A stretch of 64,000 nucleotides of DNA from Paralichthys olivaceus (GCF_024713975.1 NC_091097.1:8612861-8676860); one strand, 5' to 3'. Counted from the first letter of the stretch, positions 20,084 through 29,100 are shown. Program-made: numbers and translations. The notes: generated from the letters alone by a model not told the origin.

Positions 20084-21316
20084 TTACTGCAGTTTTTTCT
20101 GCAGCCATAGCAGAGGTTTCTGCAGCCTGCTATCTCTATGCAGTTTTTTCTGCAGCCAGAGCAGCATTTTCTGCAGCCTGCTTTCTCTATGTAGTTTTTC
20201 CTGCTGTAACTGTGCAGCCTTTTGTGTTGCCTCCTTCGTCAGATTTTCTGCCGCCTGCTTTTTCAGTGCAGTGTTTTCTTCTGCCAGAGCAGTGATTTCT
20301 GCAACCAGAGCAGTGTTTTCTGCAGGTAGAGCAGCATTTTCTGCAGACTGCTCTTTCAGTGCAGTGTTTTCTGCAGCCAGAGCAGTTTTTTCTTTAGCCA
20401 GAGCAGTGTTTTCTGCAGCTAAAGCAGCACTTTCTGCAACCTGCTCTTTCAGTGCAGTGTTTTCTGCAGCCAGAGCAGTGTTTTCTGCAGGTAGAGTAGC
20501 ATTTTCTGCAGCCTGCACTTTCAGTGCAGTGTTTTCTGCAACCAGAGCAGTGTTTTCTGCAGCTAAAGTAACAATTTCTGCAGCCTGCTCTTTCAGTGCA
20601 GTATTTTCTGCAACCAGAGCAGTGTTTTCTGCAGCTAAAGTAGCACTTTCTGCAGCCTGCTCTTTCAGTGCAGTATTTTCTGCAACCAGAGCAGTGTTTT
20701 CTGCAGCTAAACTAGCACTTTCTGCAGCCTGCTCTTTCAGTGCAGTATTTTCTGCAACCAGAGCAGCGTTTTCTGCAGCTAAAGTAGCACTTTCTGCAGC
20801 CTGCTCTTTCAGTGCAGTATTTTCTGCAACCAGAGCAGTGATTTCTGCAGGTAGAGCAGCATTTTCTGCAGCCTGCTCTTTCAGTGCAGCGTTTTCTGCA
20901 GCCTGAGCAGGTATTTCTGCAGCCAGAGCAGTGATTTCTGCAGCCAGAGCAGTGATTTTTGCTGCCTCCTTCCTCACAGCTGTGTTTTCTTTAGTCAGAG
21001 CTGCATTATTATCATCAATCTTCCTTCTCAGAATACTGTACAATGCAGCTTTCTCTTCAAACGTTGCAGCCTTTTGTGTTGTCTCCTTCGTCAGATTTTC
21101 TGCAGCCTGCTTTTCCAGAGCAGTGATTTCTGAAGCCAGAGCAGTGTTTTGTGCTGCCTCCTTCCTCAGAGCTGTGTTTTCTTCAGTCAGTATTGCATAA
21201 TTATAATTCACAATACTGTACACTACAGCTCTCTCTTCAAACTTTGCAGACTTCTTTTGCAGAGCAGTGTTTTCAGCATTCAGCTGAGTCTTTGACTGAA
21301 AGACACAAATATACAT
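20084..21316 (-). CDS. Coiled-coil repeat protein, unit 1 (long)
   Basis: No known family recognised. ORF of 410 codons from ATG 21316. An alternative two-exon model uses ATG 21547 (MNKNCSRNK, 21521-21547), a GTAAGT donor and the CTTTCAG acceptor before 21295, in phase, giving 412 residues. Order: short heptads; a partial KFEERAVVYSI module; a full TFEEKAALYSILRRKIDDNN module (about residues 88-125); then a 24-residue repeat of type KEQAAESATL / AAENTAL / VAENTAL with nine K[EVK]Q units; a TKEATQKAAQLQQEKLH segment; and a tail RESRLQKMLLWLQKKLHRDS read out of the repeat's frame. Composition is almost only Ala, Glu, Leu, Asn, Thr, Lys and Gln. No signal peptide or membrane segment is seen in the ORF. 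It is predicted to be a long alpha-helical oligomer. Could also be a non-functional minisatellite; expression data are lacking. Confidence 0.5.
   Translation of the reverse strand: MYICVFQSKTQLNAENTALQKKSAKFEERAVVYSIVNYNYAILTEENTALRKEAAQNTALASEITALEKQAAENLTKETTQKAATFEEKAALYSILRRKIDDNNAALTKENTAVRKEAAKITALAAEITALAAEIPAQAAENAALKEQAAENAALPAEITALVAENTALKEQAAESATLAAENAALVAENTALKEQAAESASLAAENTALVAENTALKEQAAESATLAAENTALVAENTALKEQAAEIVTLAAENTALVAENTALKVQAAENATLPAENTALAAENTALKEQVAESAALAAENTALAKEKTALAAENTALKEQSAENAALPAENTALVAEITALAEENTALKKQAAENLTKEATQKAAQLQQEKLHRESRLQKMLLWLQKKLHRDSRLQKPLLWLQKKLQ
20212..20960 (-). repeat. 72-bp minisatellite encoding 24-residue coil repeats (unit 1)
   Basis: On the plus strand the period is 72 bases (tgctctttcagtgcag ... 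ctttctgcagcc). Smaller 21-base sub-repeats (ttttctgcagccagagcagtg type) correspond to single heptads. There are nine K[EVK]Q units here against seven in unit 2. The antisense strand is also open through the array. Confidence 0.9.
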
Positions 21317-21520
21317 GTAACAGGTAAAAACACAGTCCCATTCTAAGTTCAGATATATTCAGACAGATTATTAATACATTTTAGTCATTTACACATGTCT
21401 GCTTTTAAAGTCTGCAAAACTACTGTAAAGTAAGATGAAGAAATAAAAGATAATTGTTTCTTCATGAGGTACAAAAGTACAGTTTAACCAGAAGTCTCTC
21501 CAGCTGAAAACAAAACTTAC

Positions 21521-21547
21521 TTTGTTTCTAGAGCAATTCTTATTCAT
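21521..21547 (-). CDS. Candidate first coding exon, coiled-coil unit 1
   Basis: ATG at 21547 opens nine codons (MNKNCSRNK) ending at a consensus GTAAGT donor. The next in-phase acceptor is TTTGTGTCTTTCAG before 21295. Splicing would join SKTQLNAENTAL directly. An intervening AG at about 21420 (cttactttacag) could be an alternative acceptor. Modelled only. Confidence 0.35.
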
Positions 21548-21716
21548 GTTGGATAAACGCAGGTGATCCAATGTAACAAAGTATTTTTGCCGTGAAGCGC
21601 TGGTCTACTGACAGTTGTCTTTGGCGATTTAGGGACGTTGTCAAAGAGAAGATTCGCATGCAGCTGTCTTCTACTAATGGTCGTAGAGTCTGATTCTGCT
21701 GAGAAATGTTTCTCCT

Positions 21717-21728
21717 TTTTATAGAAGT
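21717..21728 (-). promoter_or_regulatory. TATA box with CCAAT, coiled-coil unit 1
   Basis: Minus strand reads AGCCAATTAACTTCTATAAA then AAGGAGAAAC, a good TATA box with a nearby CCAAT motif. The sequence downstream (CATTTCTCAGCAG) is the probable start region. AGATCAAAG, a TCF/LEF-type motif, lies about 40 bases upstream. The whole block is shared with units 0 and 2. Confidence 0.45.
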
Positions 21729-22300
21729 TAATTGGCTATGATCTGTTCTGGCTTTGATCTCAACTGGACTGAAACAAGTTCACACTCTATGAAGTGCTTT
21801 TGTAAAAAGCAGTTGAAAGATATTGCGTTTCTTTGCAAAGTGTAGAGACATGTAGGGTTGACTGCAACATGAATTTGACATGTAAATATAATCACTTTAT
21901 TCATAAAGCACCTTTGAAAACAGTTGTTACAAAGTCCTTCACTAAGAGGCCAAATGAAAACAAGAAAATAAACATGAAAGACAACAATAATGTCATCATC
22001 ATCATAATTATTATATACATTGCTGTCATTAATGCTGTCATTAATAACATATTTGCATCTACTATTCTCTTTCTCTCTCTCATCTTTTCCACCCCCCCAT
22101 TTTTTCTCCAGTCACCGACTGGTCAAGGCAGATGTCGTCCACGTTGAGTTTGGTTCTTTCTTCCAGTTCATGAGGAGTGTTTTTTATTTCATTTCAGTTG
22201 TCAGAGCTGTTCATTTTAGGAATTGTTCAGCTAATGTATATTATAATTTAAAAATTTGATTCAATGTTTTTATACATTTTATTTATTATTGTAATTATTG

Positions 22301-22690
22301 TTAAAGGTCCAGTGTGTAAGATTTAGGTAAAAGGGATCTATTGGCAGAAATTCTATCTAGAATAATCCTCTTGATGTTTGGACTAGTTCATTTCATCTAA
22401 ATTGTTTGAATTGTAGTTTTCTTTACCCCAAAAAATGCCCTTTATATTTAAATAAAGTAGATTTCAATACTTTATATTTACATCGGGGGGGTCCTCTCTA
22501 CGGAGGCCACCATGTTTTTTACAGTCGTCCAAACTAGACAATCTAAACAGCTTGTGAGTTTTTATTACAACTGAAGGCTACCACAGGTTATTTTTAATGT
22601 TCGGAAGGGGAGGGTGAGGTGAGGGGTGTTCAGCTGCAACATGACACTTCACCACAAGATATCACAAAATTCTACACACTGAACCTTTAA
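22301..22690 (+). mobile_element. TTAA-flanked MITE in unit 2
   Basis: Duplicate of 19162-19551 carried along by the tandem duplication, so it is not an independent insertion. Ends TTAAAGGTCC and GAACCTTTAA. Confidence 0.75.
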
Positions 22691-23129
22691 ATACACATTT
22701 AATGTTTTAATTGATTTTACTGTGTCATTTGTTTGTCTTTAGATTTAAATCAGTTTGGTCTCGTCCTCTGACTCAGAAATCTCTTCTTCACCATAGTCTG
22801 TGCATCATTTATATGATTTCTCAAATGATTTTTTACTAGTTGACAGGGTGTTCAGTTTCCTGAAAGAACTTTGTAATAAAACAAAATTTCTCTTAGTCAT
22901 GTTTCTGCTCTAATGTTTTTATTTTTATCAAGTGTTGGATCATTTTTTCCACTTAAATAAAACATAAGAAGTTTAGACAGAAATATCTTATTCAATATGT
23001 CACAAACCATGACTTAAACTAAAAGAAGTATCTTCAGCTATTAAAGATAAATTAGCATGAAGAGAAAAAGAACATTTTGCTGTGAGTAGAAACAGAGAAG
23101 GTATAGAAAGAGGTGAGTAATAGAAAGAG

Positions 23130-23198
23130 GTGAGTATTCAGCTGCAACATGATAATTTACCACTAGATATCACAAAATACTACACATTGGACCTTTAA
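23130..23198 (+). mobile_element. Partial MITE (right end) in unit 2
   Basis: Duplicate of the 19991-20059 fragment, ending cacattggacctttaa just downstream of the unit 2 ORF stop. Confidence 0.65.
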
Positions 23199-23222
23199 AA
23201 TCAAAATAATACAACTGCTTTT

Positions 23223-24290
23223 TTACTGCAGTTTTTTCTGCAGCCATAGCAGAGGTTTCTGCAGCCTGCTATCTCTATGCAGTTTTTTCTGCAGCCAGAG
23301 CAGCATTTTCTGCAGCCTGCTTTCTCTATGTAGTTTTTCCTGCTGTAACTGTGCAGCCTTTTGTGTTGCCTCCTTCGTCAGATTTTCTGCCGCCTGCTTT
23401 TTCAGTGCAGTGTTTTCTTCTGCCAGAGCAGTGATTTCTGCAACCAGAGCAGTGTTTTCTGCAGGTAGAGCAGCATTTTCTGCAGACTGCTCTTTCAGTG
23501 CAGTGTTTTCTGCAGCCAGAGCAGTGTTTTCTGCAGGTAGAGCAGCATTTTCTGCAGCCTGCACTTTCAGTGCAGTGTTTTCTGCAACCAGAGCAGAGTT
23601 TTCTGCAGCTAAAGTAGCACTTTCTGCAGCCTGCTCTTTCAGTGCAGTATTTTCTGCAACCAGAGATGTGTTTTCTGCAGCTAAAGTAGCACTTTCTGCA
23701 GCCTGCTCTTTCAGTGCAGTATTTTCTGCAACGAGGGCAGCGTTTTCTGCAGCTAAAGTAGCACTTTCTGCAGCCTGCTCTTTCAGTGCAGTATTTTCTG
23801 CAACCAGAGCAGTGATTTCTGCAGGTAGAGCAGCATTTTCTGCAGCCTGCTCTTTCAGTGCAGCGTTTTCTGCAGCCTGAGCAGGTATTTCTGCAGCCAG
23901 AGCAGTGATTTCTGCAGCCAGAGCAGTGATTTTTGCTGCCTCCTTCCTCACAGCTGTGTTTTCTTTAGTCAGAGCTGCATTATTATCATCAATCTTCCTT
24001 CTCAGAATACTGTACAATGCAGCTTTCTCTTCAAACGTTGCAGCCTTTTGTGTTGTCTCCTTCGTCAGATTTTCTGCAGCCTGCTTTTCCAGAGCAGTGA
24101 TTTCTGAAGCCAGAGCAGTGTTTTGTGCTGCCTCCTTCCTCAGAGCTGTGTTTTCTTCAGTCAGTATTGCATAATTATAATTCACAATACTGTACACTAC
24201 AGCTCTCTCTTCAAACTTTGCAGACTTCTTTTGCAGAGCAGTGTTTTCAGCATTCAGCTGAGTCTTTGACTGAAAGACACAAATATACAT
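23223..24290 (-). CDS. Coiled-coil repeat protein, unit 2 (long)
   Basis: Sister of the unit 1 ORF: 355 codons from ATG 24290, or a two-exon model with 24495-24521 (MNKNCSRNK) joined to 23223-24269. The N-terminal 190 residues are the same as unit 1 apart from rare changes. The repeat block has seven K[EVK]Q units rather than nine. The 55 missing residues equal one 24-residue unit plus one 31-residue unit (KEQVAESAAL ... AKEKTALAAENTAL). Repeats differ by conservative changes (for example AENTSL, AENSAL), and the ORF stays open, which hints at coding constraint but does not prove it. Function unknown; a long alpha-helical coiled coil is inferred from the heptads. Confidence 0.5.
   Translation of the reverse strand: MYICVFQSKTQLNAENTALQKKSAKFEERAVVYSIVNYNYAILTEENTALRKEAAQNTALASEITALEKQAAENLTKETTQKAATFEEKAALYSILRRKIDDNNAALTKENTAVRKEAAKITALAAEITALAAEIPAQAAENAALKEQAAENAALPAEITALVAENTALKEQAAESATLAAENAALVAENTALKEQAAESATLAAENTSLVAENTALKEQAAESATLAAENSALVAENTALKVQAAENAALPAENTALAAENTALKEQSAENAALPAENTALVAEITALAEENTALKKQAAENLTKEATQKAAQLQQEKLHRESRLQKMLLWLQKKLHRDSRLQKPLLWLQKKLQ
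23350..23934 (-). repeat. 72-bp minisatellite encoding coil repeats (unit 2)
   Basis: Same 72-base period as unit 1 with two fewer units. The flanking single-copy modules are unchanged, so the length difference is confined to the array. Confidence 0.9.
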
Positions 24291-24690
24291 GTAACAGGTA
24301 AAAACACAGTCCCATTCTAAGTTCAGATATATTCAGACAGATTATTAATACATTTTAGTCATTTACACATGTCTGCTTTTAAAGTCTGCAAAACTACTGT
24401 AAAGTAAGATGAAGAAATAAAAGATAATTGTTTCTTCATGAGGTACAAAAGTACAGTTTAACCAGAAGTCTCTCCAGCTGAAAACAAAACTTACTTTGTT
24501 TCTAGAGCAATTCTTATTCATGTTGGATAAACGCAGGTGATCCAATGTAACAAAGTATTTTTGCCGTGAAGCGCTGGTCTACTGACAGTTGTCTTTGGCG
24601 ATTTAGGGACGTTGTCAAAGAGAAGATTCGCATGCAGCTGTCTTCTACTAATGGTCGTAGAGTCTGATTCTGCTGAGAAATGTTTCTCCT

Positions 24691-24702
24691 TTTTATAGAA
24701 GT
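24691..24702 (-). promoter_or_regulatory. TATA box with CCAAT, coiled-coil unit 2
   Basis: Same CCAATTAACTTCTATAAA arrangement as unit 1, at the expected 2974-base offset, with the upstream AGATCAAAG motif also kept. Confidence 0.4.
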
Positions 24703-25085
24703 TAATTGGCTATGATCTGTTCTGGCTTTGATCTCAACTGGACTGAAACAAGTTCACACTCTATGAAGTGCTTTTGTAAAAAGCAGTTGAAAGATATTGC
24801 GTTTCTTTGCAAAGTGTAGAGACATGTAGGGTTGACTGCAACATGAATTTGACATGTAAATATAATCACTTTATTCATAAAGCACCTTTGAAAACAGTTG
24901 TTACAAAGTCCTTCACTAAGAGGCCAAATGAAAACAAGAAAATAAACATGAAAGACAACAATAATGTCATCATCATCATAATTATTATATACATTGCTGT
25001 CATTAATGCTGTCATTAATAACATATTTGCATCTACTATTCTCTTTCTCTCTCTCATCTTTTCCACCCCCCCCCCCCCTTTCATT

Positions 25086-25290
25086 TTTTCTCCAGTCACC
25101 GACTGGTCAAGGCAGATGTCGTCCACGTTGAGTTTGGTTCTTACTTCCAGTTCATGAGGAGTGTTTTTTATTTCATTTCAGTCGTCAGAGCTGTTCATTG
25201 TGGGAATTGTTGAGATAATGTATATAATAATTTAAAAATTGAATTCAATGTTTTTATAAATGTACATTTATTATTGTAATTATTGTTAAA
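25086..25290. repeat. 3' flank of array unit 3 with unoccupied TTAA site
   Basis: Third copy of the flank starting ctccagtcaccgactggtca. At 25286-25289 it has a single TTAA followed by aaggcaacataatac. Units 1 and 2 have the 898-bp element block at this point and then TTAA-aatcaaaataatac. It therefore looks like the empty insertion site. Confidence 0.6.
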
Positions 25291-25313
25291 AGGCAACATA
25301 ATACAAATGCTTT

Positions 25314-25540
25314 TTAGTGCAGTTTTTCCTGCTGTAATTGTGCAGCAATTTGTGCTGCATCCTTCTTCAGAGCTTTGTTTTCTGCAGCCGGCTTTTTCAG
25401 TGCAGTGTTTTGTGCTGCATCCTTCTTCAGAGCTGGGCTTTCTTCAGTCAGAGCTGCATTGTGATCATCCACCTTCCTTCTCAGAATACTGTACACTGTA
25501 GCTCTCTCTTCACACTTTGCAGTCTTCTTTGTAGTTTTTA
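25314..25540 (-). pseudogene. Truncated coiled-coil unit 3
   Basis: An open stretch encodes KCEERATVYSILRRKVDDHN, AALTEESPALKKDAAQ and further heptads, ending QLQQEKLH and TAA at about 25312. It matches the conserved YSILRRKxDDxNAALT module and the coil end of the other units. There is no start codon, promoter or upstream exon; on the upstream side it abuts a Helitron-like repeat fragment at 25544. The stop comes directly after QLQQEKLH, where units 1 and 2 read on in another frame. Confidence 0.55.
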
Positions 25541-25543
25541 AGA

Positions 25544-25690
25544 TTATGAGATAGGATATGTTTCACTGATTTCTCAGATAATAATTAATGAATCTTGAGG
25601 AAAAAAATCAGATGATTAAAGGACTAATATTTATGATCTAGTGAATTAAAATGTGGTGTTATGAGGAGACTGTTGGGCCTTGGGATGGGG
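25544..25690 (+). mobile_element. Helitron-like repeat fragment (3' half)
   Basis: Phrases tttctcagataataattaat, aatcttgaggaaaaaaatca and actgttgggccttgg match the 3' half of the Helitron-like family (compare 46600-46740). The 5' half is missing and replaced by coiled-coil unit 3. Confidence 0.4.
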
Positions 25691-26038
25691 GAGTCAGGAT
25701 GAGGGGATGGTTGAGGGAGAGGAAGGATGAGAAAGGGGATTAGGACAAGATCTGGCCCATAAAGAGAAAACTAGGGAACATCTTCATCCTCTCTTTCTTC
25801 TCTCTCTTCTTCAGTTAATTCCTCTACTTCTTCTCTCTCTCCAGTTTCTCTTTCTTTTCTTGATTCTTCTATTCTTTCTTCTACTTTCTCTCCATTCCAT
25901 TTTCCATTCTCTCCATTTCTTTCAGCTTCAGCTAAAATGATCTGATGTAAAGTACCTGAAGCTCAAAGTTGTGCAGGATCAGGGGTTTTACTTCTTTCTC
26001 CATCTTTCTCTCTTTTCACACTAACAAGTGCATATAGG

Positions 26039-26040
26039 GA

Positions 26041-26070
<30 letters not shown>
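26039..26070. repeat. (AC)n microsatellite
   Basis: About 15 AC dinucleotides immediately beside the decayed SINE. Confidence 0.9.
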
Positions 26071-26073
<3 letters not shown>

Positions 26074-26079
26074 AGTACA

Positions 26080-26198
26080 ACCATCAGGTGCAACTTGTTG
26101 TTCAGTATGTTGTCCAAGGACACTTAGACAAAGGAGTCAGTGTTCGAACCATTGGCCTTCTGATTAGTGGACATGCCTCAGTGAACCATGGGCTGTAG
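26080..26198 (-). mobile_element. Decayed tRNA-derived SINE (head region)
   Basis: Minus strand reads like a fish tRNA-SINE: GTCCACTAATCAGAAGGCCA then ATGGTTCGAACACTG (B-box-like) and TGTCCTTGGACAACATACTG AAC. The A-box part is mutated and no 3' tail is preserved. Confidence 0.5.
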
Positions 26199-29100
26199 TC
26201 CTTGACCTTATTGTGGAAGTGTGGAAATGTAAAAGATCTATGTGAATTATTGGGTTCAAACCCTCACCCTGGGATGTAGCAGGAGTGAACTCATTTGGCG
26301 GTAGTGGCTAAAAGGTTAAGGTGTTGTGGACGCCCATTAAGCACATTCCTAAAAGATAAGATGAAAATCATTTGATTAGCCATATGTTGCAAAATCAACA
26401 AGATCATATACGGTTATGTTGAAGAAAGCTGAGGTTATAGAGTGCTACGGGTTACAGGGTTTCCAACCCCAGGGGATAGATCATGTTTTCCTGACGTTTT
26501 CTGTGTTCTTTCTTGAAATAATCAGAAACACAAGCGTAAAGGAATTTCCTCCATTATGTAAGGTGTGAGGGGAACTATAGTTCTGAGAAAACTAGTTCAC
26601 TGGGAGAGATCTAGAGATTGAGAGAGACAGGGAGAGCAGAAAATACGACAGTGAGAGAAGGAGAGCGACAACCATAGTAGGAGGTCAGGCAGATGGGGAG
26701 AGAGAGACAGGAGCATCTGTGAAGAACTGGGAACGCTCCCTTTTAGTCTTTCTAGTGATAGAAGTAGGCCATTCATAGAGGCAGCTGGCCGGGCCTTGAA
26801 GATCAGCTTTTAATTGATATCCATGTGCATGCACCACAGAAGTACTTTTAAGCAAGGCATCAGCCCCTTAAACTGCTTTACAGGAGTGTTTGTGCAGTAG
26901 AAACTAAATACACTTGAATTCCAGTTCAGCGATCGCGAAAAGGTAAAAACTAAAAGTACTTTGTACTATTTGAAGAAATGAAAACATGAAAAAAGTTGGT
27001 TGAACAAAGGCATCACGTTTTTGCAAATTTCATATTTGTAGTTCTTACTGCAATTGTTATCTATCGGGGTCTGTGTGGTGCTTTATGTAAATGTGTGAAA
27101 TTTAAAGCCCAGTCATTATGTTCCATTTTCAATTCCATTTTGGACAATTTAAGTAATATGAGACAAAAACAAAGTTCTTTACATAAACAGAAATTCTATT
27201 TCAGCCATGATAGCATTTTACTGCATGTTCCTAAACTTTTAGTGGCACTAAGATGGTAATACCACAGTCGAAATGTTTCCATGCTGTCAAACAATCTGCA
27301 GTTATGTTCTGATAGTTTTGACCTTTACAGTGAAGATTACAGGTTTTCCAGTTTCCAAAGAGATTTACATTTAAAAACACCAGTTCAGGATTTTAACTAA
27401 CTTCAGGCGATCAAAGTGCGGCAGCTGGAACCAGACTTATTCTTTAGGATGTGCCGTGGGTCAGTGTAAGATGAAACAAGTGCCTGTAGCAAACATCATC
27501 AGCCTAGTTTTTAGATATTGAAAGGAAAACCAGAACTCAAGAGAGACAAATTGATTTTTTAAGAAAAAGTGCCTCATTGTTGAGCTCAACTGGAATATTT
27601 GTTGCTTTCAAAAACCATTAAGTCAGACTTCATAGTTTTAATCCACGTGCATGTTGAGAGCAGGTTATCTGGACAACACAACAAGCTTTGGCTGGCTCTT
27701 TGTGTTTGTTTGGATCTGTGGGAGTCAAGTGCTCTTTTGCTACAAAGCCAGATTTTGCAGTGCACTGTGGGTCAGCAGATGACATGAACTACATCCACAT
27801 CTGTCTTAAATCATCTGTTAATGGTCACCTTAAATATCAAAGTGAAATTAATTGATTCCAAGAATCCCTCTGAGACACGGCCACTTAATCATCCACATCA
27901 ACGACCATGTTTGTGTGTGTGGGATGAAACCCATAAGGATGGAAGAAGGGAACAGAAGCATAAAGGACAAGGTTTGAAAAAAGGAAGGAAGCCAGTTATA
28001 GACATTTCTGGCATTCCTTGGCTTCATGCAGCAGGATTTTCTTTAGGGGAAACAGCCGGTCCAGCCAAGAGCCACCAGAGCAGGACCCTGCAGGGAGCCC
28101 CGCTTTTTCCTGGCTGGCCACGACACAGCTGAACTGGCTTGCTGCCAACCACAAGTGGAAGAACACATTAAAGCAAAACTTCAGGACATTGAATGGCAGG
28201 GATATTTTTTAACCTGACACAAGTAAACAAGAGTGTGAGCACGAGAGAGAAAGTAACTTTACTACAGTGGAAAAACTTTGTGTTCCTCCTCACAGGATGC
28301 TGGCATTTCCTGTTCTGAGAGGCTCCTGAATATTTATGGCTGACCGGCTCAAGAGAATGCTTTTATTTTCTTTATGATACTCCGTTTCTGTAAATAGACT
28401 CACTGAAAGGAAAAGCAGATGCTTCAATGATCCAAGCTCACGTAATCTGTTTTGTTATGAGATCTGCTCTTCCACAGACTGCACACACACACACTCGCAG
28501 GTTAACTGTCAACATCAGAACAGAACAGAGACATTGAAAGATATTACTGTTGATCATCAGTCAAAATCAGAATTTGGGATCATGAGGGAGTTTACGGAGC
28601 AATGGCAATACATGCTGGGATGATTTGTGAGTACTGGTCTCCAGTCTGAGGCCCCAGATGCTCCAAATTGTCATCATTAATATGCTAATATTATAGACCA
28701 TAGTATAAAATCTGAAAATGTTATCTACAATTTTTAGTTTTATGTTTTTTTGCGTCTGACAGAAGTAGCCTACTTTAAGATCAAGAGGACACATCATGAG
28801 TTTTACTAAATTTTGTGATTAGGATATTCTTATGTAAGATTAGTTTCTTCTATTAAATATAGGTATATATGTAAAGAAGTATATTTACAATTTTACTCTG
28901 CGATTTTAAAATTTAGTCTGTAAGGAAGCTTATTCCTCAGCAATAGATTTAGTTGAAAGCTTATCATTCCGGTTGTAGTTTCATTTGTAAACAGTGATTG
29001 AACCTGACAAACCCATGAGTTTTTTGTGTGCTTTGAGCTTAACACTAACGTCAGCATGCTAACATACTCATACTAGTGCACAGCTTAGTTTAGCATTTTA

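Larger units (their letters stand above)
18960..22100. repeat. Tandem duplication unit 1 of coiled-coil array
   Basis: From tttttctccagtcaccgact to the C-tract at 22092. Unit 2 (22100-25085) repeats it in the same order with very few substitutions (for example ggtcacgtcc versus ggtctcgtcc). The offset is 3139-3145 bp left of the repeat array and 2974 bp right of it; the difference is a 165-bp change in the 72-bp repeats. Confidence 0.9.
22100..25085. repeat. Tandem duplication unit 2 of coiled-coil array
   Basis: Near-identical copy of 18960-22100, including both MITE pieces, the coiled-coil ORF, the TATA region and the 3' flank. The similarity is high enough to suggest a recent duplication, or possibly two haplotypes joined in the assembly. 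Confidence 0.9.

Noticed and set aside
20271-20906. 211-codon antisense ORF over the coil repeats
   Set aside because: Starts at GTG rather than ATG and follows from the stop-free 72-bp period; kept only as an observation.
21389-21571. 60-codon minus ORF upstream of coiled-coil unit 1 (and its copy at 24363)
   Set aside because: Starts at TTG and reads through a consensus donor and acceptor; better explained as first exon plus intron.
17666-25545. CRISPR-like regularly spaced repeats
   Set aside because: Repeats are contiguous and in coding frame, without unique spacers, and the genome is eukaryotic.
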